The notes under the pieces are model-generated. The model did no database searches and was not told where the DNA came from. It saw only the letters and a list, made by a program, of their open reading frames with translations. Positions 44,258 to 54,132 of a stretch of 64,000 nt of DNA are shown in pieces. Each line of letters starts with the position of its first letter. The first letter of the stretch is position 1. This stretch comes from Peribacillus folii (GTDB lineage Bacteria; Bacillota; Bacilli; Bacillales; DSM-1321). The stretch is taken from positions 248,001 through 312,000 of the forward strand of contig NZ_JASJOM010000003.1 of NCBI RefSeq assembly GCF_030271255.1. Reading direction: 5' to 3'. The position numbers and the translations under genes are program-made.

Positions 44258-46294
44258 ATGCGAGCAAGAGATTTAGTTGTTATATCGAGCGTCATCATGA
44301 TCGTTGCCATGTTGGTCATTCCATTGCCGACATGGTTGTTAAGTATTTTACTTCTTTTGAATATCTCTCTTGCGCTGCTGGTTCTATTGACAACGATGAA
44401 TATGAAAGAGCCTCTGGAATTCTCAATCTTCCCTTCGTTGCTCCTTTTACTGACATTGTTCAGGCTGGGGTTGAACGTTTCGACGACACGTGCCATCTTG
44501 ACATACGGAGATGCTGGCGGAGTCGTAGAAACCTTCGGGTCATTTGTAGTCGGAGGTAATGTACTTGTAGGATTGGTTGTATTCATCATTTTGGTCATCA
44601 TCAATTTCATTGTCATCACGAAAGGGTCGGAACGTGTCTCGGAGGTTGCAGCCAGGTTTACGCTGGACGCGATGCCAGGAAAGCAGATGGCCATTGATGC
44701 GGATTTGAATGCTGGGATGATTTCTGAAACGGAAGCACGTTCCAGAAGGGAAAAGATCAGTAATGAAGCAGACTTTTATGGCTCCATGGATGGGGCGAGC
44801 AAGTTTGTAAAAGGGGACGCAATTGCTGGTATCATCATCGTCATCATCAACTTGATTTTTGGCATGATCATTGGTGTCATGCAATTGGATATGAGTTTTG
44901 CTGAATCGGCGACCCATTTTTCGATGTTATCCGTTGGTGATGGCATCGTCAGTCAGGTGCCTGCTTTATTGATTTCAACAGCTACGGGAATAGTCGTGAC
45001 AAGGGCAGCTTCGAATGGAAATCTCGGAGCAGATATAGTGGAACAGCTGTTTCAATTTCCTAAAATGCTCTATCTGACAGCAGCGACGATATTCTTGTTA
45101 GGGTTATTCACCCCGATTTCCGACTTGTTCACATTGCCAATTGCAGCTTTGTTGGTCGTGGGCGGGTATACCATTTCTCGCATACCAAAGCAGGACGAAA
45201 GTGAAATTCAGGAGCTTGAAGAGGTGCTGGAAACGGATGAAATGAAAAGTCCGGAAAGTGTCGTGAACCTGTTAAGTGTTGACCCGATCGAATTTGAGTT
45301 TGGATATGGACTGATCCCTCTTGCAGATGCCAATCAAGGAGGAGACCTGCTGGATCGAGTCGTCATGATCCGCAGACAGCTTGCCATCGAATTGGGGCTC
45401 GTCATTCCAGTTGTCAGGATACGTGATAACATTCAATTGAATCCAAACGAATACCGTTTGAAAATCAAGGGGAGTGTTATGGCCAAGGGAGAATTGCTCC
45501 TTAATCATTTCTTGGCCATGAGTCCGGGAATGGAGGATGATTCAATCGAAGGGATCGAGACGATTGAGCCCTCCTTTGGCTTACCGGCCAAATGGATCAC
45601 GGATGATATGAAAGAACATGCCGAGATGATGGGATATACAGTCGTGGACCCGCCAAGTGTTGTTTCCACGCACTTGACGGAAGTCATAAAAGCCAATGCT
45701 CAGGAATTATTGGGCAGGCAGGAAACGAAGCAGCTGATCGATCATCTTCGTGAATCCTCACCGATCCTTGTTGAGGAAGTCACACCTAACCCATTGTCGA
45801 TAGGTGATGTGCAAAAAGTGTTGGCTAAGTTATTGAAGGAAAAGGTGTCCATCAGGAATTTACCGATCATATTCGAAACACTTGCTGATTATGGAAAGCT
45901 ATCTACTGATACTGACTTGCTTACTGAATATGTGAGGCAGAATTTAGCAAGGCAAATAACCAATTCCTTTATCACCGATGAAAACAAAATTAAAGTGATA
46001 ACCTTATCGGGGAAAGTGGAGAAAACGATCGCTGATGGTGTACAGCAAACCGAACATGGTAACTATTTATCGCTTGATCCAACCATATCGCAATCCATAT
46101 TGGAGGCGATAGCAGCAAAGCTGGAGGAACTGACATTAATGGATCACCAACCGATCTTGCTCTGTTCCCCGGCAGTACGGATGTATGTTCGTCAATTGAC
46201 GGAACGTTATTTTCCCAATGTGCCGGTTCTTTCATATAACGAACTCGAATCCAATGTAGAAGTACAAAGTGTAGGGGTGGTGAATATCGATTGA
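44258..46294 (+). CDS. flhA: Flagellar export gate protein FlhA
   Basis: 678 residues. N-terminal half has about eight membrane helices, with the FHIPEP signature region LFRLGLNVSTTRAILTYGDAGGVVETFG and SEVAARFTLDAMPGKQMAIDADLNAG; the C-terminal half is the cytoplasmic nonameric ring that docks late substrate-chaperone complexes. TTAGGAGAG precedes ATG 44258. Overlaps flhF (TTGA). Confidence 0.97.
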   Translation: MRARDLVVISSVIMIVAMLVIPLPTWLLSILLLLNISLALLVLLTTMNMKEPLEFSIFPSLLLLLTLFRLGLNVSTTRAILTYGDAGGVVETFGSFVVGGNVLVGLVVFIILVIINFIVITKGSERVSEVAARFTLDAMPGKQMAIDADLNAGMISETEARSRREKISNEADFYGSMDGASKFVKGDAIAGIIIVIINLIFGMIIGVMQLDMSFAESATHFSMLSVGDGIVSQVPALLISTATGIVVTRAASNGNLGADIVEQLFQFPKMLYLTAATIFLLGLFTPISDLFTLPIAALLVVGGYTISRIPKQDESEIQELEEVLETDEMKSPESVVNLLSVDPIEFEFGYGLIPLADANQGGDLLDRVVMIRRQLAIELGLVIPVVRIRDNIQLNPNEYRLKIKGSVMAKGELLLNHFLAMSPGMEDDSIEGIETIEPSFGLPAKWITDDMKEHAEMMGYTVVDPPSVVSTHLTEVIKANAQELLGRQETKQLIDHLRESSPILVEEVTPNPLSIGDVQKVLAKLLKEKVSIRNLPIIFETLADYGKLSTDTDLLTEYVRQNLARQITNSFITDENKIKVITLSGKVEKTIADGVQQTEHGNYLSLDPTISQSILEAIAAKLEELTLMDHQPILLCSPAVRMYVRQLTERYFPNVPVLSYNELESNVEVQSVGVVNID

Positions 46295-47445
46295 AGGTAA
46301 AGAAATATTTGGCCCCATCAATGTCCGAGGCGATGAAGCGAATAAGGGGGGAGCTAGGCAGCGAGGCGGTCATTTTAAGCTCAAAAGCTGTATATAAAGG
46401 CGGTTTTCTAGGCTTATTCAAGAAGAGGAATATCGAAGTCATTGCTGCGGTTGAGCCAGTTTCAGCCCCTCTCCAAACGGTAACCAAGCAAAAAACGAAG
46501 AAGCTGCCTTCCGATCCGCAGCTGGAAGGTCAAACGCCTAATGTCGACGAATCCCAGGGGAATGCCAAGTTATTGAAAGAAATCGAAGGCTTGAAGGACA
46601 TGATCAATCGGATTCAAATCGATTCATCCAATCGTCATTATCCTGAAAGACTGCAAAAAGCCTATGCTTATTTAACAGAGCAGGAGGTTGACCCAGCAAT
46701 TCGGTCAAAAATCATGGATGGATTACATGAGAAATGGTTCGCTTACAAGCAGCAATCGTCAGATGAAGAGATACAGTCTTGGTTGGAAGAAGCGATGCTG
46801 GCGATTTTAGATCAGGTTAACAATGGAAAACCAGGACTGCAGAAAAAGTATATCAATATTGTCGGACCGACAGGGGTGGGCAAGACAACCACTCTTGCCA
46901 AGGTAGCAGCAGAAACCATCTTAAAGCATGATAAAAGGGTGGCTTTCATTACGACGGACACTTATAGGATTGCAGCCATAGATCAGCTTAAGACGTATGC
47001 GAAAATTTTAAACGTTCCAATTGAAGTGGCTTATAACTTGGAGGACTTCAAACGGGCGACTGAACGTTTCTCTCATTATGATTATGTTTTTATAGATACA
47101 GCTGGGAGGAATTTCAGGAATCCGCAATATGTCAAAGATCTCAATGAAATCATTCATTTTACAGATGAGATGGAAACCTATTTGGTGCTGTCATTAACTT
47201 CCAAGCAAAAAGATATGGAAGATATTTACCGACAGTTTGCTACCATTCCAATAAAACAGGTCATTTTTACAAAAGCTGATGAAACCTCGATTTTTGGAAC
47301 TGTATTCCATTTTGTGAACACCCATAAAATGGGGGTTGCTTATATAACGAATGGCCAGAATGTTCCGGATGATATTGAAATTGCTACATCATCACAGCTA
47401 TTGAAAATGGCACTTGAGGCGAAAAAATATGAAAGATCAAGCTGA
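46291..47445 (+). CDS. flhF: Flagellar SRP-like GTPase FlhF
   Basis: Third SRP-type GTPase (with Ffh and FtsY), controlling flagellar number and position. 384 residues. A basic N-terminal B domain (KVKKYLAPSMSEAMKRIRGELG) is followed by helical N and G domains: [59 protein letters not shown]. Starts with TTG 46291 overlapping the flhA stop. Overlaps flhG by 17 bases. Confidence 0.95.
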   Translation: MKVKKYLAPSMSEAMKRIRGELGSEAVILSSKAVYKGGFLGLFKKRNIEVIAAVEPVSAPLQTVTKQKTKKLPSDPQLEGQTPNVDESQGNAKLLKEIEGLKDMINRIQIDSSNRHYPERLQKAYAYLTEQEVDPAIRSKIMDGLHEKWFAYKQQSSDEEIQSWLEEAMLAILDQVNNGKPGLQKKYINIVGPTGVGKTTTLAKVAAETILKHDKRVAFITTDTYRIAAIDQLKTYAKILNVPIEVAYNLEDFKRATERFSHYDYVFIDTAGRNFRNPQYVKDLNEIIHFTDEMETYLVLSLTSKQKDMEDIYRQFATIPIKQVIFTKADETSIFGTVFHFVNTHKMGVAYITNGQNVPDDIEIATSSQLLKMALEAKKYERSS

Positions 47446-48295
47446 GAGCCTGCGAAGGAGATTGGAAGCCCGTCAAAATCAAACAATGGCAAGGACCATT
47501 GCCATTTTAAGTGGCAAGGGCGGTGTGGGTAAATCTAACTTTTCGTTAAATTTCTCAATTGCCTTATCCAAAAGGGAAAAAAGGGTATTGCTGTTCGACA
47601 TGGACATCGGCATGGGAAATATAGATATTTTAATCGGGGAGCATTCTCCCTTCAGTATTATTGATTTCTTTGAAAATGGTCGCAGTCTGGAGGAAATCAT
47701 AACCATCGGTCCAGGGAATATTTCCATCATCACTGGCGGAACGGGCCTCATGAAGCTCTTTTCATTTGATGAAGTGAAGTATACGCGTTTCAATGAAGCC
47801 TTCTGTTCATTGCTGGCGAACTACGATTATATATTATTTGATATGGGTGCCGGCATTACACATGATTCGATGAAGTTCCTATTATGTGTCGATGAATTAT
47901 TCCTTATAACGACTCCGGAGCCTACTTCCATCACGGATGCTTACTCTGCAATGAAATATATTCATTCCATAAAAAAAGAGATTCCATGTTTCCTTGTTTG
48001 CAATAGGGTTTTTTCAAGCAAGGAGGGCAAGGAAACCATTAGTCGCCTGCAAAATGCCTTCATGAAATTTTTGGATCTGGATTCGGTGGCCCTAGGTTAT
48101 GTTCCAGACGACAGAACCGTTTCAAGGGCCGTTTCTAAACAAGTGCCCTTTCTCCTTTTCGATTCAAAAGCTGAGGTATCCCAAGCCATCATGTACATTG
48201 CGACGAGATATGCAAATCATTCATTTGGGGAGGATTTGGCTTTGCCAAAAAGCAATTTCCTCCAAAATATGAAGAGATATTTTCTTGGAAAGTAG
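47429..48295 (+). CDS. flhG: Flagellar number regulator FlhG (YlxH, MinD-like ATPase)
   Basis: 288-residue ParA/MinD-family ATPase acting with FlhF and C-ring proteins to pattern flagella. N-terminal DQAESLRRRLEARQ motif (activates FlhF GTPase); deviant Walker A SGKGGVGKSNFSLN; DMDIGMGNIDIL; ITTPEPTSITDAYSAMKYI; C-terminal amphipathic membrane-targeting helix near FLQNMKRYF. ATG 47429 has GAGGCG upstream; TTG 47414 is in frame but less likely. Confidence 0.94.
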   Translation: MKDQAESLRRRLEARQNQTMARTIAILSGKGGVGKSNFSLNFSIALSKREKRVLLFDMDIGMGNIDILIGEHSPFSIIDFFENGRSLEEIITIGPGNISIITGGTGLMKLFSFDEVKYTRFNEAFCSLLANYDYILFDMGAGITHDSMKFLLCVDELFLITTPEPTSITDAYSAMKYIHSIKKEIPCFLVCNRVFSSKEGKETISRLQNAFMKFLDLDSVALGYVPDDRTVSRAVSKQVPFLLFDSKAEVSQAIMYIATRYANHSFGEDLALPKSNFLQNMKRYFLGK

Positions 48296-48305
48296 GTCTC
48301 CTTAC

Positions 48306-49403
48306 ATGGATAAAGTAAAAGTATTGATAGTGGATGATTCTGCTTTCATGAGAAAGCTGATTTCAGAGTTTTTATCGGAAGAAAACAAGATTGAGGTCAT
48401 CGGTACTGCGAGAAATGGAAAAGATGCATTGGAAAAAGTCAAGGCACTGCAACCGGATGTCGTGACTTTGGATGTGGAAATGCCAATTATGGACGGCCTG
48501 CAAGCTTTGAACTTGATCATGAATGAATGCCCAACCCCTGTGGTCATGTTATCTAGCACAACGAAGGTAGGCACGGATAATACATTTGCGGCCATGAGCA
48601 GTGGAGCGTTTGACTTCGTGGCAAAGCCTTCGGGTGCAATTTCACTGGATTTGCATAAAATCAAGCAGGAGCTTCATGAAAAAGTTATGGCAGCAAGCCG
48701 GGCGAATGTACAAAAATTGCAAAAAAATGCTTTGAATACTGAAAGAAGCCCGTCAGTCTGGGGAAAATATAGTAAAATAGAATTAGAAGAACTTCTCGAA
48801 AATAAAAAAAATGAAAAAAACTGGTCCAATGGAAATGATAAAATCGTTGTCATTGGTACATCCACTGGAGGCCCCAGGGCCTTGCAGACCGTTTTGACAG
48901 CTATTCCTGGTGATGTCGATGCGCCGATTCTGGTAGTCCAGCATATGCCTCCCGGCTTTACGAATTCCTTGGCAGTCCGCCTTAACTCTTTATGCAAGAT
49001 ACAAGTGAAGGAAGCCGAAGAGGGGGAACTGATCCAAAAGGGCATAGCTTACATCGCTCCTGGTGGTTTTCACTTGAAAGTGAGAAAAGTAGGGTTGAAG
49101 TGGGTGATTCATTTAGATCAATCGGATTTGCGCAATGGACACCGGCCATCTGTGGATGTGCTCTTTGAAGCAGTAAGTGAAATGACTGATTTTGCGAAGA
49201 TAGCGGTTATCATGACCGGAATGGGAATGGACGGGTCGAGCGGACTTGTGGACCTGAAACAAAAAGGCCTTACAAAAGCGATAGCGGAATCCCAAGAGAC
49301 ATCGATCGTTTTTGGTATGCCGAAAGCGGCAATCAGTACCAATTTAATAGATAGCATAGAGGATGTAGAAAAAATAGCTAAATCGATAATGGGCTATTGT
49401 TAA
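48306..49403 (+). CDS. cheB: Chemotaxis protein-glutamate methylesterase CheB
   Basis: Receptor methylesterase/deamidase with an N-terminal receiver domain. 365 residues. Receiver VLIVDDSAFMRKLI with D56 (TLDVEMP) as phospho-acceptor; catalytic domain with Ser in IGTSTGGPRAL, His in VQHMPPGFT, Asp in MTGMGMDGSSG. ATG 48306 matches the start of other CheB proteins; the ribosome site is weak, and translation may be coupled to flhG, whose stop lies ten bases upstream. Confidence 0.95.
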   Translation: MDKVKVLIVDDSAFMRKLISEFLSEENKIEVIGTARNGKDALEKVKALQPDVVTLDVEMPIMDGLQALNLIMNECPTPVVMLSSTTKVGTDNTFAAMSSGAFDFVAKPSGAISLDLHKIKQELHEKVMAASRANVQKLQKNALNTERSPSVWGKYSKIELEELLENKKNEKNWSNGNDKIVVIGTSTGGPRALQTVLTAIPGDVDAPILVVQHMPPGFTNSLAVRLNSLCKIQVKEAEEGELIQKGIAYIAPGGFHLKVRKVGLKWVIHLDQSDLRNGHRPSVDVLFEAVSEMTDFAKIAVIMTGMGMDGSSGLVDLKQKGLTKAIAESQETSIVFGMPKAAISTNLIDSIEDVEKIAKSIMGYC

Positions 49404-49423
49404 CTCGTGGAGGTGGAGATCAT

Positions 49424-51466
49424 ATGGATATGAATCAGTATCTAGAGGTATTTATTGAAGAAAGTAAGGAACATCTTCAAACAGCAAGCGAACAGTTGCT
49501 GGTATTGGAGAAGAACCCGGAAGACCTCTCAATTGTCAACGAAATCTTTCGTTCCGCCCATACTTTAAAAGGGATGTCCGCAACGATGGGCTATGAGGAT
49601 TTAGCCAATTTGACGCATAAGATGGAGAATGTGTTGGATGCGATCCGTAATAGTCAAGTCAATCTTACACCAGAAGTGTTTGATGTGATATTTTTAGCCG
49701 TCGATGATTTGGAAGCGATGGTCATGTCCATAGCAGAAGGCGGAGATGGAAAAAGAGACGTTTCCAAGGTTGTCCATCAACTGGACTTGATTGAGAAAGG
49801 AGAGTCAGTCACAGCCCCGGTAAAAGAGGAGGCAGCAGCTTCAGTCGATCTTGATAAGGAAGAAGTGACTGAGGGTGAGTACGATGAATTCGAATGGACA
49901 GTGCTTCAGCAGTCCAAGGAGCAAGGTTTCGATAGCTATGAAATCACAATCGGATTGCGTGCAGACTGCCTGTTAAAGGCAGCCCGGGTTTTCATGGTTT
50001 TTGAAGTGATCGAAAAAGCTGGTGAGGTCATCAAATCCAATCCGCCTGTCGAACTGTTGGAGGAAGAGCAATTCGATCAGCAATTCACCGTCACGATGAT
50101 CACCAAGGAATCGAGTGAAGAGTTACAGAAGAAAATCATGAAGGTTTCTGAAGTGGATAACGTCATCATCCATAGCCTTGATCTCGAAGGGATGCGACAT
50201 GCAGAGGTTAAAGAGGATCGTGTTATTGAAGTGGATAACCAGGAACTGGTGGGAGAAAATCCCATGATTCAGAACGATCGTAAAGAAAAGAAAAAACAGC
50301 CCTCTGTTAAACCTGCATCAAGTAAGACCATTCGCGTAAATATCGAGCGGCTTGATATATTAATGAACCTATTCGAGGAGCTTGTAATCGATCGAGGCAG
50401 ACTGGACCAAATTTCCAATGACCTGGATAATCAGGAGCTTCATGAAACCGTTGAAAGAATGTCCCGTATTACAAGCGATTTACAAACAATCGTATTGAAT
50501 ATGCGGATGGTGCCTGTGGAAACGGTATTCAATCGCTTCCCTAAAATGGTCCGCCAATTAGCTAGAGATTTAAACAAGCAAGTTGAATTGGTAATAACAG
50601 GAGCGGAAACCGAGCTTGATCGTACCGTCATCGATGAAATAGGCGATCCGCTCGTCCATTTATTGAGAAACGCCATGGATCATGGAATAGAGACACCTGA
50701 AGAACGGCTTGCGAAGGGGAAGAATGAAGAAGGGAAAATCCAGCTAAAAGCGTATCACAGCGGGAACCATGTATTCATTGAAATCGATGATGACGGGGCA
50801 GGTATCAATAAAGAGCGGGTCTTGAAAAAGGCGCTTTCCAATGGAATTATAACAAGGGAAGCGGCTGCCACCCTAACAGACAAACAAATCTATGAATTGA
50901 TATTCGCTTCTGGCTTCTCGACAGCCGAAACTATTTCGGATGTTTCTGGACGAGGGGTAGGCCTGGATGTAGTGAAAAATACAATCGAGTCTCTGGGCGG
51001 CTCGGTCACGATCGATTCAAAAGAGGGAGAAGGATCGATATTCCTTATTCAGCTTCCGCTAACATTATCGATTATTTCCGTGATGCTGGTAGCCATACAG
51101 GATGAAAAATATGCCATACCGCTTTCCTCCATCATAGAGACGGCAATCATAAAAAAAGAAGATATCATGAATGCCCATAATCAGCAGGTTATAGACTTCA
51201 GGGGCAAAGTGCTTCCGCTTCTTTTCCTTAAAGATATTTTTGAAGTGCCGATCAGCCAGCCGGATGAAGAGTTCCTTTCTGTGGTCATCGTAAGGAAGGG
51301 CGACAAATTAGCTGGATTGGTCGTGGATTCGTTCATTGGGCAGCTTGAGGTGGTCCTGAAATCACTAGGCAATTATTTGACAAGCGCCTTTGCCATATCG
51401 GGAGCAACGATTCTTGGTGATGGTCAAGTGGCATTAATCATAGATTGCAACACATTGATTCATTGA
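49424..51466 (+). CDS. cheA: Chemotaxis histidine kinase CheA
   Basis: 680-residue kinase receiving signals from chemoreceptors through CheW. P1 domain with phospho-His H46 in RSAHTLKGMSATMGYEDL; P2 (CheY/CheB binding) about 140-275; P3 dimerisation about 300-365 (TIRVNIERLDILMNLFEELVIDRGRL); P4 ATPase with HLLRNAMDHGIE and SGRGVGLDVVKNTIESLGG; P5 CheW-like end ILGDGQVALIIDCNTLI. ATG 49424 has GGAGGTGGAG upstream; an in-frame TTG-type start at 49397 is unlikely. Confidence 0.97.
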   Translation: MDMNQYLEVFIEESKEHLQTASEQLLVLEKNPEDLSIVNEIFRSAHTLKGMSATMGYEDLANLTHKMENVLDAIRNSQVNLTPEVFDVIFLAVDDLEAMVMSIAEGGDGKRDVSKVVHQLDLIEKGESVTAPVKEEAAASVDLDKEEVTEGEYDEFEWTVLQQSKEQGFDSYEITIGLRADCLLKAARVFMVFEVIEKAGEVIKSNPPVELLEEEQFDQQFTVTMITKESSEELQKKIMKVSEVDNVIIHSLDLEGMRHAEVKEDRVIEVDNQELVGENPMIQNDRKEKKKQPSVKPASSKTIRVNIERLDILMNLFEELVIDRGRLDQISNDLDNQELHETVERMSRITSDLQTIVLNMRMVPVETVFNRFPKMVRQLARDLNKQVELVITGAETELDRTVIDEIGDPLVHLLRNAMDHGIETPEERLAKGKNEEGKIQLKAYHSGNHVFIEIDDDGAGINKERVLKKALSNGIITREAAATLTDKQIYELIFASGFSTAETISDVSGRGVGLDVVKNTIESLGGSVTIDSKEGEGSIFLIQLPLTLSIISVMLVAIQDEKYAIPLSSIIETAIIKKEDIMNAHNQQVIDFRGKVLPLLFLKDIFEVPISQPDEEFLSVVIVRKGDKLAGLVVDSFIGQLEVVLKSLGNYLTSAFAISGATILGDGQVALIIDCNTLIH

Positions 51467-51479
51467 TTGTGAAATTAGA

Positions 51480-51546
51480 CAAGCATGTGCTGCTGGCTGG
51501 GGCGTGCCGCGTACAGGATATCGGCAAGCTTCCATCTGCACACTTG
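51480..51546 (+). other. Structured spacer between cheA and cheW
   Basis: The cheA-cheW gap is 102 bases, long for this operon. It can fold: CAAG (51480-51483) with CTTG (51543-51546); TGTGC (51486-51490) with GCACA (51538-51542); and an inner stem TGCCG (51505-51509) with CGGCA (51522-51526). The cheW ribosome site AAGAGGAGGGG comes directly after. No T-run, so not an obvious terminator. Seen by eye only. Confidence 0.4.
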
Positions 51547-51568
51547 AGTTTTAAGAGGAGGGGAATAA

Positions 51569-52024
51569 ATGTCGCAGGAAATGAAAGTGATCGTTTTCAA
51601 AATCCAAGATAAAGAGTATGCAATTCCAGTTGATAAGGTCAGTGGAATCGAAAAGCTTATGCATATTACGAGAGTTCCGAAGGCAGTCCAATTCGTTAAG
51701 GGAGTAATCAATTTAAGGGGTGTCATCACGCCAATTATCGATTTACGGGTGCGCTTTGGATTCGAAGAGGTGAAGTACGATGATTCAACAAGGATCATCA
51801 TCGTCATCCTCGGTGATATGGAAGTTGGCTTGATCGTGGACTCTGCCAATGATGTCTTGGATATTCCAGTGAATAGCATCGAGCCGCAGCCCGAAGTAGT
51901 CGGTCATTTGGCTTCTGAATACATAAGCGGGGTGGCAAAAATCGAAAAGCGCCTGCTCGTATTAATTAACATGGAAAAGGCTTTAAGTTTAGAAGTGACT
52001 GAAAATATGCTAATAGAAGGATGA
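51569..52024 (+). CDS. cheW: Chemotaxis coupling protein CheW
   Basis: 151-residue adaptor linking receptors to CheA. KVIVFKIQDKEYAIPVDKVSGIEKLMHITRVPKAVQFVKGVINLRGVITPIIDLRVRFG is the CheW signature. AAGAGGAGGGG precedes ATG 51569. Followed by cheC after four bases. Confidence 0.96.
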   Translation: MSQEMKVIVFKIQDKEYAIPVDKVSGIEKLMHITRVPKAVQFVKGVINLRGVITPIIDLRVRFGFEEVKYDDSTRIIIVILGDMEVGLIVDSANDVLDIPVNSIEPQPEVVGHLASEYISGVAKIEKRLLVLINMEKALSLEVTENMLIEG

Positions 52025-52028
52025 TGAT

Positions 52029-52667
52029 ATGTCATTCATTGAGAAAATCAGCCCTCTTCAACTCGATATTTTGAAGGAAATTGGCAATATAGGAGCAGGG
52101 AATGCAGCAACTTCACTTTCGGCCATCCTTAATCGCAAAATCGATATGAATGTTCCGAATGTCCGGATCGTATCCTTCGATGAAATGATCGAGATGGCAG
52201 GCGGAGCCGATCATGTAGTTGCATCGGTTTTTCTTAGAATAGAAGGTGATGCTTCCGGGAGTATGTTTTTTGTCCTTTCACTTCCATTGGCTCAATACTT
52301 GATTCGGAAGATGGCCGGTGATGAAACCTTTTCAATTGATAGTACACCTCATGCCGAACTCGCGCTTTCCTGCCTGCAGGAATTGGGGAATATATTATCC
52401 GGATCTTATCTTTCGTCCTTAGCTGATTTTACACAGTTGAATATTTTTCCGTCCGTACCGTCATTGAGCATAGATATGGTGGGCGCGACAATCAGTTATG
52501 GATTATTGGAACTATCACAGGAAAGTGACGCAGCGATAGTCATTGATACAGTCCTTGTAAAAGATCAATTATTAGCCGATTCCATTGACGGTCATTTCTT
52601 TTTATTGCCGGACCCGGATTTCTTTGAAATCATTTTTGGCGCTTTAGAGTTGACGGCTTATGACTGA
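52029..52667 (+). CDS. cheC: CheY-P phosphatase CheC
   Basis: 212 residues. Two phosphatase helices of the CheC/FliY type: [22 protein letters not shown] near the N-terminus and [23 protein letters not shown] in the second half. Adaptation protein that also binds CheD. ATGA overlap with cheD. The related FliY is encoded at 39143. Confidence 0.95.
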   Translation: MSFIEKISPLQLDILKEIGNIGAGNAATSLSAILNRKIDMNVPNVRIVSFDEMIEMAGGADHVVASVFLRIEGDASGSMFFVLSLPLAQYLIRKMAGDETFSIDSTPHAELALSCLQELGNILSGSYLSSLADFTQLNIFPSVPSLSIDMVGATISYGLLELSQESDAAIVIDTVLVKDQLLADSIDGHFFLLPDPDFFEIIFGALELTAYD

Positions 52668-53163
52668 ATTATTAAAGGTAGAGGTCGTAAAAGTCGGAAT
52701 AGCCGATATGAAAATTGTCAAACCCCCTTGCTCGATCCGTACGTCAGGCTTGGGATCCTGCGTCGGCGTGGTTGTTTACGACGAGAAAAAGGCGGTTGCC
52801 GGTTTGGTCCACGTTATGCTGCCGGACTCTTCACTCTCCAAGACGGGGCAAATTAACGCAGCCAAATTTGCTGATACAGGCGTAAGGGAATTAGTGAAGC
52901 GCCTAGTCAAAGAGGGGGCAAGAATGCCTTTCTTGAAAGCGAAGCTGGCTGGAGGGGCGCAAATGTTTCAGTTTGCCTCCGGAGGGGATTTAATGAGAAT
53001 AGGGCCGAGGAATGTGGAGGCTGTCCGAAAACAGCTAGCCGACTTGCACATTCAGGTCGTTGCTGAAGATGTAGGCGGTAATAGCGGAAGGACGATCGAA
53101 TTCCATTTGCACGATTGTTTATTGAATATCCGAACCGTCAATAAAGGTACGAAAAACATATAG
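52660..53163 (+). CDS. cheD: Chemoreceptor glutamine deamidase CheD
   Basis: 167 residues. Catalytic Cys in [13 protein letters not shown] and His in VHVMLPDS, as in the Cys-His-Thr triad of the family; GGAQMF follows. Deamidates receptor glutamines and regulates CheC. Overlaps cheC by eight bases. Confidence 0.95.
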   Translation: MTELLKVEVVKVGIADMKIVKPPCSIRTSGLGSCVGVVVYDEKKAVAGLVHVMLPDSSLSKTGQINAAKFADTGVRELVKRLVKEGARMPFLKAKLAGGAQMFQFASGGDLMRIGPRNVEAVRKQLADLHIQVVAEDVGGNSGRTIEFHLHDCLLNIRTVNKGTKNI

Positions 53164-53178
53164 CAAGCGACGGGGCTC

Positions 53179-53208
53179 TTGTAAAAAAATGCTGTCAGGG
53201 AGTATAAA
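53179..53208 (+). promoter_or_regulatory. Possible internal promoter before sigD
   Basis: TTGTAA (53179-53184), an 18-base spacer and TATAAA (53203-53208), in the 72-base gap between cheD and sigD. Weak match; a second TACAAT lies at 53214. An internal promoter near sigD is known in B. subtilis, but I cannot equate the two. Confidence 0.3.
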
Positions 53209-53235
53209 ACGTATACAATGTAAGGAGGATGTCCA

Positions 53236-53991
53236 ATGTCTCATCTGACCATCGAAGAAGAACAAGTATGTTGGAAAAATTGGATTGATTGCAGAGATCC
53301 GCGAGCTGGGGACATTTTGGTCAAGAAATATATCCCTCTTGTTTCCTATCATGTTCAACGCATTTCAGTTAGTCTTCCTAAAAATGTGAGCCGGGATGAT
53401 ATCAGGAGTCTAGGGATGATGGGGTTATTCGATGCTCTGGAACGATTTGATACGAAGCGTGACCTGAAGTTCGATACGTATGCTTCATTTAGAATCCGTG
53501 GTGCGATTTTAGATGGATTAAGAAAAGAGGATTGGCTTCCAAGGAGTGCTAGGGATAAAGCCAAGAAAATTGAGGCAGCCATAGAAAAGTTAGAGCAAAA
53601 GTATATGAGGAATCTTTCCCCAAACGAAATTGCAGCTGAACTGAATATACCGGAAGAAGATGTGCACGCTGCCATTCAAGGGAATTTCTTTGCAAATGTT
53701 CTCTCCATGGAAGACCAGGAACAGGATGATAAGGAAAGTAAGAATTTTCATATTAAGGATGAAAAAGCCGATTTACCAGAGGAACACGTATTACGGGAAG
53801 AACTGTATATGGAATTGGCAAAAGTCATCGAAACGCTCAATGAAAAGGAGCAGCTTGTTTTACAGCTTTTTTATAAAGAGGAATTAACTTTAACCGAAAT
53901 CGGACAAGTGATGAGCTTATCCACTTCGCGAATTTCCCAGATTCATTCTAAGGCGATTTACAAATTAAGAAACGTCATGAAAGAGCAATGA
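53236..53991 (+). CDS. sigD: RNA polymerase sigma factor SigD (FliA-type)
   Basis: Sigma-28 family factor for flagellin, motor, chemoreceptor and autolysin genes. 251 residues. Region 2 (GMMGLFDALERFDTKRDLKFDTYASFRIRGAILDGLR), region 3 (DWLPRSARDKAKKIEAAIEKLEQ), region 4 with the HTH LTLTEIGQVMSLSTSRISQIHSKAIYKLRN. AAGGAGGATG precedes ATG 53236. Being the penultimate gene of a very long operon makes its level sensitive to read-through. Confidence 0.96.
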   Translation: MSHLTIEEEQVCWKNWIDCRDPRAGDILVKKYIPLVSYHVQRISVSLPKNVSRDDIRSLGMMGLFDALERFDTKRDLKFDTYASFRIRGAILDGLRKEDWLPRSARDKAKKIEAAIEKLEQKYMRNLSPNEIAAELNIPEEDVHAAIQGNFFANVLSMEDQEQDDKESKNFHIKDEKADLPEEHVLREELYMELAKVIETLNEKEQLVLQLFYKEELTLTEIGQVMSLSTSRISQIHSKAIYKLRNVMKEQ

Positions 53992-54132
53992 ATCCATTCA
54001 TCTTTTTCGATTGGCAACTGGGATTGGAAGCTCTGCCTTTAGCATGATCCGAAATCACAGAATGTTCGAACTGGAGCAGCGAGGATCAAAATGGTTGCAA
54101 AACGAAAGCAGCAGGTTAATTTAGGAGGCAAC

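Noticed and set aside
45990..46490. 165-codon minus-strand frame across flhA-flhF
   Set aside because: Overlaps two certain genes; no supporting signal.
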